A DNA stretch of 9,112 nt from Actinomycetes bacterium (lineage in GTDB: Bacteria; Actinomycetota; Acidimicrobiia; Acidimicrobiales; Acidimicrobiaceae), in NCBI GenBank assembly GCA_021792075.1, contig JAJYVK010000043.1, forward strand, positions 1 through 9,112, given 5' to 3'. Below, one piece after another: positions 1-5,442 of the stretch (position 1 is the first letter of the stretch; every line of letters begins with the position of its first letter). Both the position numbers and the translations under genes were made by a program. Below the pieces are notes generated by a model, which did no database searches, was not told the origin of the DNA, and worked only from the letters and a program-made list of their open reading frames with translations.

Positions 1-675
1 GAGTTTGAGATTGTCACCTCAAAGACATGGTCGGGTTTCAACTACTATCTGGGAGATCTCAGGTCAAGGGTTGCCGTAAACGTGGATCTCCCGATTCTGT
101 CTAGCTCACTGCCTCATCTCGTAGCGCATGAGGCCTACCCTGGGCATCACAGTGAGCATGTCCGCAAAGAAGTGAGCCTATACAAAAGGAGGAGTCAGAT
201 GGAGGAGTCCATCTTTTTAGTTGGGACTCCCCAATGCCTTATTGCCGAAGGCCTCGCTGATTTCGGTCTTGAGATTCTCTTTGGAGGCGATGAGTCTACG
301 GCTGTGTCGCAGCTTATGATAAGGCGAGGTGTCAACTATCCCGATCAAGATCTGAAAGAGGCACGCGGCGCTTTCGAAACGCTGTCGAATGTCAGGGCGA
401 ATGCTGCCTGGGATCTCCATCAAGACGGAGTTGCTCCAGAAGTGGTTGCGGAGCGCCTTGAACGCGATGCCTTACTGTCTCGGCCCAGAGCCGACAAGTC
501 GGTTGAGTTTCTTACCGATCCAACCTGGCGCGCTTATATAACCTGCTATGTCGAGGGTTACCAGCTGGTCAGATCTTTCGTAGGGTCGCCGGATAGGGTG
601 TCGGAAACCGCTAGAGTTGCCAGATTCAGCCGGCTCATAACAGAGCAAGTCCTTCCCAAGGACTTGGAGGTCTAG
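1..675 (+). CDS. DUF885-like putative zinc metallopeptidase, C-terminal part
   Basis: The reading frame is open from base 1 and ends at TAG 673-675, giving 224 residues of a protein whose N-terminus lies upstream of the window. A GTG at 82 is in frame but is not the true start, because the upstream residues (FNYYLGDLRSRVAVNVDLP) fit the family. Visible residues 43-50 read HEAYPGHH, the HExxPGHH-type motif of DUF885 proteins, and a later AEGLADF segment (about residue 83) offers a glutamate as a possible third metal ligand. The C-terminal part (FLTDPTWRAYITCYVEGYQLV) is also family-like. DUF885 proteins are thought to be gluzincin-like peptidases, but the substrate is unknown. It precedes mcl on the same strand by 65 bp, and mcl seems to have its own promoter, so they need not be an operon. 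Family call fairly sure; activity inferred. Confidence 0.8.
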   Translation, partial: EFEIVTSKTWSGFNYYLGDLRSRVAVNVDLPILSSSLPHLVAHEAYPGHHSEHVRKEVSLYKRRSQMEESIFLVGTPQCLIAEGLADFGLEILFGGDESTAVSQLMIRRGVNYPDQDLKEARGAFETLSNVRANAAWDLHQDGVAPEVVAERLERDALLSRPRADKSVEFLTDPTWRAYITCYVEGYQLVRSFVGSPDRVSETARVARFSRLITEQVLPKDLEV

Positions 676-725
676 TCCCGGAAAGATCCAGCCGAGTGGC
701 GGACTGGGAAAGTCCGGGAAAGTTC
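675..725 (+). repeat. Direct repeat plus small hairpin upstream of mcl
   Basis: A 14-bp direct repeat lies just before the mcl -10 box: GTCCCGGAAAGATC at 675-688 and GTCCGGGAAAGTTC at 712-725 (12 of 14 identical, 37 bp apart). A third GGGAAAG sits at 706-712. Within this stretch CGGACT (700-705) and AGTCCG (711-716) form a 6-bp stem with a 5-nt loop. The position, over the expected -35 region, suggests an operator for a regulator of mcl. It could instead be chance or a weak terminator of the upstream gene. Confidence 0.4.
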
Positions 726-727
726 AC

Positions 728-733
728 TATAAT
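728..733 (+). promoter_or_regulatory. Perfect TATAAT -10 box for a leaderless mcl transcript
   Basis: TATAAT at 728-733 is a consensus -10 box and ends 7 nt before ATG 741, so transcription would begin at or beside the A of the start codon. No Shine-Dalgarno sequence precedes ATG 741. I find no convincing -35 box at 16-19 bp spacing, which would fit dependence on an activator. This box is the main reason to prefer ATG 741 over GTG 696 as the mcl start. Confidence 0.55.
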
Positions 734-740
734 TTCTCAA

Positions 741-1679
741 ATGTCCGAACGTAGTCGTAACTTACCGCGCCGATCTTGTCTATCGGTACCTGGGTCCTCT
801 CAAAGGTTTTTGGAGAAGGCTCCCACAATCAATGCTGATATGTCGTTTCTGGATCTAGAGGATTCAGTGGCTCCTTTGGAAAAGCCTGCAGCAAGAGCTC
901 GGGTAGTACAAGCGATCCGCGAACTCCAGTGGGATGACAGGGTTCTCTGCGTCCGAGTAAATGCCTGGGATACCAGGTGGACCTATGAAGACGTCATCGA
1001 GGTTGTCGGCCAAGCCGGGGAACGATTGGATGAGGTGATGCTTCCCAAGGTCCAGAGCGCATCAGACGTCATCGCATTAGACCTCCTTTTGACTCAGGTC
1101 GAGATAAACTCTGGGCTTCCGAGGGGTCACATAGGCATCGAGGCCCAGATTGAGTCCACAAAGGGATTGATCAATGTCGAAGAGATCTGTGCCGCATCAC
1201 CGAGACTGGAGACGATCGTCTTCGGTCCGGCTGACTTCGCTGCCTCGATGGAGATGCCGGTTTTGACCGGTGGTGTCCAGATAAGCGAGTATCCGGGTGA
1301 CCATTTCAACTACGTCTTTTCGAAGATCTTGATGGCCGGAAGAGCGAATGGTCTTCAGGTCATTGATGGACCCTTTTTGAAGATTAGGGACCTTGAGGCT
1401 CTAAGGGATTACTGTTATAGAACAGTTACCTTGGGGTACGACGGGAAGTGGGCTCTCCACCCCGACCAGGTCACATTGATCAACGAGCTGTACTCCCCGT
1501 CTCAGGAGCAGTTCGACAAGGCGAATGACATCCTGGACGCTTACAGGGCCGCCACAGAGGTTGACCTAATGGGCGCCGTAATGTTTGGGGACGAGATGAT
1601 TGACGAAGCAAGCCGCAAGATGGCTACAAAGTTCATTGCTCGAGGCCAAAGGGCCGGGATGAAGAGATCACCTAAGTAA
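741..1679 (+). CDS. mcl: Malyl-CoA/beta-methylmalyl-CoA lyase (HpcH/HpaI aldolase/citrate lyase family)
   Basis: This 312-residue CoA ester lyase has the Mg-dependent TIM-barrel family pattern: RRSCLSVPGS (10-19), LDLEDSVAPLEKP (37-49), VRVN (71-74), IGIEAQIES (131-139; metal ligand Glu134), FGPADF (161-166; metal ligand Asp165), GYDGKWALHPDQ (232-243) and C-terminal GDEMIDEASRKMA (283-295) with the probable lid Asp288. From memory the whole sequence resembles the CoA ester lyase encoded in Streptomyces ethylmalonyl-CoA clusters. There it splits beta-methylmalyl-CoA into glyoxylate and propionyl-CoA and can form malyl-CoA from acetyl-CoA and glyoxylate in the cytoplasm. An in-frame GTG at 696, behind a weak GGAAAG, would add 15 residues. 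ATG 741 is preferred because of the -10 box at 728-733 and the usual family N-terminus. The gene converges on a membrane protein gene. A citramalyl-CoA or other CoA-ester lyase is the main alternative. Confidence 0.88.
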   Translation: MSERSRNLPRRSCLSVPGSSQRFLEKAPTINADMSFLDLEDSVAPLEKPAARARVVQAIRELQWDDRVLCVRVNAWDTRWTYEDVIEVVGQAGERLDEVMLPKVQSASDVIALDLLLTQVEINSGLPRGHIGIEAQIESTKGLINVEEICAASPRLETIVFGPADFAASMEMPVLTGGVQISEYPGDHFNYVFSKILMAGRANGLQVIDGPFLKIRDLEALRDYCYRTVTLGYDGKWALHPDQVTLINELYSPSQEQFDKANDILDAYRAATEVDLMGAVMFGDEMIDEASRKMATKFIARGQRAGMKRSPK

Positions 1680-1687
1680 TTCTTCTG

Positions 1688-1740
1688 CCTCCTCCCGCCG
1701 CCGAAACTCTGCTGCTGTCTTGCGGAGCGGCTGGAGGAGG
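1688..1740. terminator. Bidirectional terminator-like hairpin between convergent genes
   Basis: CCTCCTCCCGCCG (1688-1700) and CGGCTGGAGGAGG (1728-1740) pair over 13 positions with one mismatch, around a 27-nt loop. The hairpin fills the 67-bp space between the convergent stops of mcl (1679) and the membrane protein (1747). There is no clear T-run on either side, so it departs from the classic intrinsic terminator. U-tract-poor hairpins are often proposed as terminators in Actinobacteria. Confidence 0.6.
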
Positions 1741-1746
1741 ATAGAT

Positions 1747-2580
1747 CTAGAAGAAAAACGAGGTTACTATCAGGGCAACCCCAGCTCCAAAAATGCCAAG
1801 ATATAGCGGCTCGATAGCGCCTGCGGACGCGGTCATTATTGCAGAGAAGATCACCCAAAGGCCGCTTTGAAGATTTGGAAGCACATATCGCGGCAATAAC
1901 CAGAAGATGGCGACTTCAATTATCGACATTCCAACGAAACCTATGCCGATCCTTCTTATCGTCCTGCTCTTTCTGACCGAAACCAGGACTGACGAGATCA
2001 GAAAAGCCAGAGCTCCGATCAACGAGATAGTGATGAGGCTGCCGATCTTGCTGTAGTATCGTCCGGCCGAGGGTATCGAATCGCTCGAGATCGTATAGCT
2101 GAAAGGGATGTTCTTGATCACCTGCTGGGCGCTCAAGTCATTTGAAGCGATGATCTGTGCGATCGCGGCAGATAGCTGGGGGCCGCCCAAGATAATCGGC
2201 TGGTCGTTCAATCCGATGAAATGCTGTTGGACCTGTAGGGCTGCGTTTGCGAATTCGTTTGCAACTGCAGGCTGCGTGAGTGCCTCTTCTATGGCGGGGC
2301 GCAGTTCGGCCTCTGGGATCTGCCCTACAATGGGGAACTGGTTTTGAACAGATTTTATTATGAGCTCGCTCACGGTGGACCTGATGGCGGGACTCTTGAG
2401 CGCTGCTAGTGCGTAGCTCGGTGCCTGAGCGGAGAGGAGAAGGGTCTGACGCACAACGACTCCGGTCAGAGATATCCATGCAAGTATCAGTCCGAACACC
2501 AAGAGGACCCCGGCAACGCGTTGCCTAATGAAGTTCAATGTCTGCAACTCCCTTGGTGCTCTCAGCTCAGGATGGTCCAA
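1747..2580 (-). CDS. Predicted membrane protein with large outer-face domain
   Basis: The protein is 277 residues long and I do not recognise a named family. One hydrophobic segment lies near the N-terminus (about 22-46). It is followed by a roughly 130-residue soluble region (47-177) rich in Ala, Gln, Ile and Pro, then three or four hydrophobic segments (about 178-201, 210-230, 239-254, 257-276), ending in SFFF. Positive residues after the second helix (VRKSRTIRR, 202-210) suggest a cytoplasmic loop, which would place the soluble domain outside. Similar layouts occur in uncharacterised actinobacterial membrane proteins. The start is TTG 2580, directly after an in-frame TGA. It has a -10/-35 pair upstream but no Shine-Dalgarno site. 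A later TTG at codon 15, behind AGGGAG, is a possible alternative. It lies 70 bp downstream of mcd on the same strand and appears to have its own promoter. No function is assigned. Confidence 0.75.
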   Translation of the reverse strand: MDHPELRAPRELQTLNFIRQRVAGVLLVFGLILAWISLTGVVVRQTLLLSAQAPSYALAALKSPAIRSTVSELIIKSVQNQFPIVGQIPEAELRPAIEEALTQPAVANEFANAALQVQQHFIGLNDQPIILGGPQLSAAIAQIIASNDLSAQQVIKNIPFSYTISSDSIPSAGRYYSKIGSLITISLIGALAFLISSVLVSVRKSRTIRRIGIGFVGMSIIEVAIFWLLPRYVLPNLQSGLWVIFSAIMTASAGAIEPLYLGIFGAGVALIVTSFFF

Positions 2581-2587
2581 TCAGGCT

Positions 2588-2616
2588 AGCATAAGCCAAG
2601 CCAGCCTATATGCGAA
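2588..2616 (-). promoter_or_regulatory. Candidate promoter of the membrane protein gene
   Basis: On the minus strand, TTCGCA (2611-2616; 4 of 6 to TTGACA) is followed after exactly 17 bp by TATGCT (2588-2593), which ends 7 nt before the TTG start at 2580. The spacing suits a housekeeping sigma factor and a leaderless or nearly leaderless message. TTG is not a usual leaderless start codon, which lowers confidence in either the start or the promoter. Confidence 0.4.
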
Positions 2617-2650
2617 GTTGGGACCTACTGTCTGCTTAGGGACTGCGAAA

Positions 2651-4237
2651 TCAGCTCTTGAGAAGTTTTCTGGCGATCACTTTAAGAGAAAGTGTCTCGT
2701 CTGCACCCTCGAAGATCGAGAGGACTCGCGCGTCTAGGAAGTATCTGCTGACCGAGAATTCCTCTGCATACCCCATTCCTCCATGGATCTGCATAGCCTC
2801 TCGTGTGACCCACTCAGCCGCACGGCAGACATACGCCTTGATCATCGATGCCTCAAGCGAGCCTTCGCCTTTTGCCATGAGATTGGCAACGTGGTAGGCA
2901 AACTGTCTTGAGGCCTGGATTATCGCAGCCATTCGTCCCAGCTTGGCCTGAGTTAGCTCATACTCCATTATCTCTTGCCCAAACACTTTCCGGTTATTTG
3001 CGTAATCCACGGCAGCCTCATACGCTGCCTGCATCACGCCTACGGCTCGCGCCGCCGTTTGGATCCTTCCATTCTCAAAGCCTTCCATCTGGAAGTAGAA
3101 CCCTTTGCCCAAGCCGTTTTCAAGTCCCACCAAAGAGTCGGCCGGGACCCACCAGTTCTCGAAGGAGATCTCATAAGAGTGCATTCCTCGGTAGCCGATG
3201 GTCTCGATGGGTCTGCCCTCCATTCGGCCGACCGTCCCAGACGGGCGGGTGTCCTGATTGAAAAGGAAGCCCTTGCCATCACCTCGAGGCTTTTCAACGA
3301 TGAAGAGAGAGAGGCCTTTGTGCGCCTTGGAACGGTCCGGATCGGTCCGTGCGAGCAGCATGAGCACATCGGCTCGCGCCGCAAAGGTGCACCAGGTCTT
3401 TACCCCGTTGACAAGCCACCCATCCTCCACCCGTGTTGCGGATGTTATGAGGTTGGCTACGTCAGAGCCGTAGTCCGGTTCGGTGACAGCCACCGCAGCG
3501 AGAACATCGGCTGTCGCCAGCTTCGGAAGCCAGTAATTCTTCTGCTCTGGCGTCCCCCCTCTTATTAGTGCTCTGGCAAGGATTTCAGGTCTGGTTATCA
3601 AAGAGCCACCCGCTCCCAGTGATGCCCTTGAGAGCTCCTCTGTGGCAATGATCATGGCCGTGTAGTTGTGGCCTTCACCGGCAAATCCGCCGAACTCGTC
3701 AGGGATCGAGAGACCGAAAGCCCCCATTTCGGCCAGCCCGGAGATGATGTCCTCCGGAATATCTTGATTCTCGCGGTGGATATGGTCGGCCCTTGGGACG
3801 ATCTTGTCTGTCGCAAACCTTCGGAACGCATCTCTCACCATGTCGAGTTCTGGGTCAAGGTGGAGCGGACCCTGTTCAGTGGCGACCGAAGCGACAAACT
3901 CGGGATTGCGGAACTTGCTTGCGAAGCTCCTTAGATCATCCAATGAGCCGGGTTTCAGACCCCATTCGTCTTCTCTGCCGAAGGTCTTCGAGGCAAGATC
4001 GTGTATCACATCTGCTACGAAGACGCATACGAGCCTGCCCTCGACATTGCCTCTGGCGCCGTAGTCAAGCACCGCACGGCAGGCCTCTACTCCTGAGGCG
4101 GCATGGGCGAGGTCGTAGGCTACCACCTGATGACGATCGGGGTCATCCTCTGCCGAAAGACGTATTATCGCCCCATCAACGATTTCCCTGGCCTTTTCGA
4201 CTACTTCCGCTGCGTATTGCATATCTGGCTCGAACAT
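2651..4237 (-). CDS. mcd: Probable (2S)-methylsuccinyl-CoA dehydrogenase (acyl-CoA dehydrogenase with N-terminal extension)
   Basis: At 528 residues this is well above the ~380-400 of ordinary acyl-CoA dehydrogenases. Residues 1-125 form an extra, mostly helical domain containing HQVVAYDLAHAASG (36-49). The dehydrogenase core follows: N-terminal helices from about 128, signature VTEPDYGSDVANL (251-263), beta-domain VNGVKTW (276-282), and the C-terminal helical bundle with QIHGGMGYAEEFSVSR (483-498). IFEGADETL (508-516) places the probable catalytic base at Glu510. The size, the extension and the GADETL variant of the usual EGTxxI match what I know of methylsuccinyl-CoA dehydrogenase, the FAD enzyme that makes mesaconyl-CoA in the ethylmalonyl-CoA pathway, with electrons passing to ETF. 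The presence of mch and mcl nearby supports this. ATG 4237 has a TATATT box 8 nt upstream and no Shine-Dalgarno site. The main alternative is an acyl-CoA dehydrogenase for another branched substrate. Confidence 0.85.
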   Translation of the reverse strand: MFEPDMQYAAEVVEKAREIVDGAIIRLSAEDDPDRHQVVAYDLAHAASGVEACRAVLDYGARGNVEGRLVCVFVADVIHDLASKTFGREDEWGLKPGSLDDLRSFASKFRNPEFVASVATEQGPLHLDPELDMVRDAFRRFATDKIVPRADHIHRENQDIPEDIISGLAEMGAFGLSIPDEFGGFAGEGHNYTAMIIATEELSRASLGAGGSLITRPEILARALIRGGTPEQKNYWLPKLATADVLAAVAVTEPDYGSDVANLITSATRVEDGWLVNGVKTWCTFAARADVLMLLARTDPDRSKAHKGLSLFIVEKPRGDGKGFLFNQDTRPSGTVGRMEGRPIETIGYRGMHSYEISFENWWVPADSLVGLENGLGKGFYFQMEGFENGRIQTAARAVGVMQAAYEAAVDYANNRKVFGQEIMEYELTQAKLGRMAAIIQASRQFAYHVANLMAKGEGSLEASMIKAYVCRAAEWVTREAMQIHGGMGYAEEFSVSRYFLDARVLSIFEGADETLSLKVIARKLLKS

Positions 4238-4245
4238 ACAGAAAG

Positions 4246-4251
4246 AATATA
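4246..4251 (-). promoter_or_regulatory. -10 box for a leaderless mcd transcript
   Basis: On the minus strand TATATT occupies 4251-4246 and is followed by eight bases and then ATG 4237. No purine-rich ribosome site is present in between. This gives mcd its own promoter in the 63-bp space after the methyltransferase gene. The -35 position (about 4269-4274) reads TTAGCC, a poor match. Confidence 0.5.
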
Positions 4252-4268
4252 CCTTCGACGCCTTCGGT

Positions 4269-4280
4269 GGCTAATTGGCC
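4269..4280. promoter_or_regulatory. Near-palindrome over the mcd -35 region, possible operator
   Basis: GGCTAATTGGCC (4269-4280) matches its reverse complement at 10 of 12 positions, centred on AATT. It covers the place where the -35 box of the mcd promoter should be, about 17 bp upstream of TATATT. A dimeric regulator could bind here, but 12-bp near-palindromes also arise by chance. Confidence 0.3.
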
Positions 4281-4300
4281 TTGGTTGACAGAGTGTTCCC

Positions 4301-4960
4301 CTATTTTTGCATTCGAGCGATTGTGGTGACGACTGGCGGCAGCATTACAGGCTCATCTGTTACCAGAACATCAGTCATTGCTTCAAGGTATCTGGATTCG
4401 GGTGTGTCTCCAAGGGCGACCGGTGCCTCAGCCCAACAGTCCGTCATTTCAAGCCCGAGTTCGTGCACGATTTTCGGCACCGCTATCCCTATATCCGGAT
4501 GGCGCATAGTTCCCCCGAAAGCGCTGATCGGTGATTCTCCAATTCGACCGGCCGAGGTGATGGCCTCTTGAATGACAATCCACCCGCCGGGCCGTACGGC
4601 GCTCGCCATGCGTTCCACCACGACCTTGGGGTCGATTACCTGCAACAGCAAAAATCTGCAAAATGCGAGATCAACTTTTTCGGGGAGCAAAAGCTCCTCT
4701 GCCGCCTGCGTGAGAGCTATAACTTGAGTCTCTCTAGCGGCGATTTCGGCAACCTGGTCTCGCCTTTTTGGGTCGATGTCCACTGCAAACACCCTGCCTG
4801 AAGGCCCGACGATTTTTCCCAGTGCTACGCTGACGTCGCCGCCACCCGCACCCACGTCTACGCACTTCCATCCGGCGCTTAGTCCCAGCCTCTCCGTGGC
4901 GGTTTCCAGAGGTCTTCGGTAAACATCGTCTCTTAGCTCAAATGCCACACGATTTGCCAT
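4301..4960 (-). CDS. Class I SAM-dependent methyltransferase
   Basis: This 219-residue protein has a Rossmann-type methyltransferase core. Motif I is VDVGAGGGDVSVALG (34-48), which binds S-adenosylmethionine. FAVDID (58-63) ends strand two with the acidic residue that holds the ribose. Motif IV-like VDLAFCRFLLLQV (96-108) and a post-IV segment AVRPGGWIVIQE (121-132) follow. The C-terminal half (about 135-219) should shape the substrate pocket, but the acceptor cannot be told from sequence. The order resembles ubiE-like and methyltransferase-domain 11/25 proteins. ATG 4960 has a TAGCGT box 6 nt upstream and no Shine-Dalgarno site. It lies between mcd and the mch operon, and divergent from the latter, but nothing in it suggests a role in the ethylmalonyl-CoA pathway. 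Confidence 0.82.
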   Translation of the reverse strand: MANRVAFELRDDVYRRPLETATERLGLSAGWKCVDVGAGGGDVSVALGKIVGPSGRVFAVDIDPKRRDQVAEIAARETQVIALTQAAEELLLPEKVDLAFCRFLLLQVIDPKVVVERMASAVRPGGWIVIQEAITSAGRIGESPISAFGGTMRHPDIGIAVPKIVHELGLEMTDCWAEAPVALGDTPESRYLEAMTDVLVTDEPVMLPPVVTTIARMQK

Positions 4961-4966
4961 AACTTT

Positions 4967-4976
4967 ACGCTAGTGT
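4967..4976. promoter_or_regulatory. Overlapping divergent -10 boxes (bidirectional promoter)
   Basis: The 24-bp space between the two divergent start codons contains ACGCTAGTGT (4967-4976). Read on the plus strand it holds TAGTGT (4971-4976), ending 8 nt before GTG 4985. Read on the minus strand it holds TAGCGT (4972-4967), ending 6 nt before ATG 4960. The two boxes share the central TA, and the ten bases form an imperfect palindrome. Both genes lack Shine-Dalgarno sites. A minus-strand -35 candidate, TTGTCA (4997-4992), lies inside the start of the opposite gene at a long 19-bp spacing. Confidence 0.5.
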
Positions 4977-4984
4977 GGTAACCC

Positions 4985-5440
4985 GTGAATGTGACAATGC
5001 TACTTTGTGATTCTGCCGCAGTTGCAGAAGGGAAGCTGTTTATTTTGGGCGGTGGTTGGACCGTTGTCGGGCCTCAACCAACTCCAATGGCAATAGCTTT
5101 GAAGTTGGACGTCGCTTGGACCGAACTCGAAGATCCGCACCACTGGGAGCTCTTTCTAGAGGATGCCGACGGCAAGGAAGTGATCTTCGAAACGCCTGAA
5201 GGACCGAGGCCCGTTGAGGTAAGAGGTGACTTTCAGGTTGGACGCCCGCAGGGCGCAATTGAGGGCGCACCTGTCTCTGTGAATCTGGCAGTCAATATCG
5301 GACCGCTGCCATTCAACCCCGGTCAACGCTTCAACTGGAAATTAGTGGTGGATGGGCAATCCCGGGAAGAGTGGGTGCTTTCATTCTCGACAAGATCATT
5401 GGATGAAGCTGGTTTTGGCCAGGCACCAGGAGCTCAGTAA
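4985..5440 (+). CDS. DUF6941-like conserved protein
   Basis: The protein has 151 residues, with no signal peptide or membrane segment, and is probably a cytoplasmic beta-rich domain. The N-terminus NVTMLLCDSAAVAEGKLFIL (2-21) followed by GGGWT resembles an actinobacterial protein family that I recall as DUF6941, which characteristically begins with a hydrophobic strand and a GKLyxLGGGW motif. No catalytic residues can be named and the function is unknown. GTG 4985 is chosen because it gives the family N-terminus and sits 8 nt after TAGTGT; ATG 4997 would cut the first strand. The stop TAA is 2 bp before the mch start, and the mch ribosome site lies inside this gene. The two are therefore almost certainly co-transcribed. 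Confidence 0.78.
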   Translation: MNVTMLLCDSAAVAEGKLFILGGGWTVVGPQPTPMAIALKLDVAWTELEDPHHWELFLEDADGKEVIFETPEGPRPVEVRGDFQVGRPQGAIEGAPVSVNLAVNIGPLPFNPGQRFNWKLVVDGQSREEWVLSFSTRSLDEAGFGQAPGAQ

Positions 5441-5442
5441 TC

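Noticed and set aside
82..675. GTG 82 as the start of the first gene.
   Set aside because: The frame is open upstream to base 1, and the upstream residues fit the DUF885-type family, so the gene is cut by the window edge.
1541..1858. A 105-codon minus-strand frame across the convergent hairpin.
   Set aside because: It overlaps the ends of two supported genes in other frames and reads through the terminator-like hairpin.
2975..3568. A 197-codon open frame on the plus strand opposite mcd, with other long antisense frames at 2908-3261 and 3793-4329.
   Set aside because: They lie wholly or mostly within a strongly supported dehydrogenase gene, lack recognisable motifs and ribosome sites, and are explained by its codon bias on the opposite strand.
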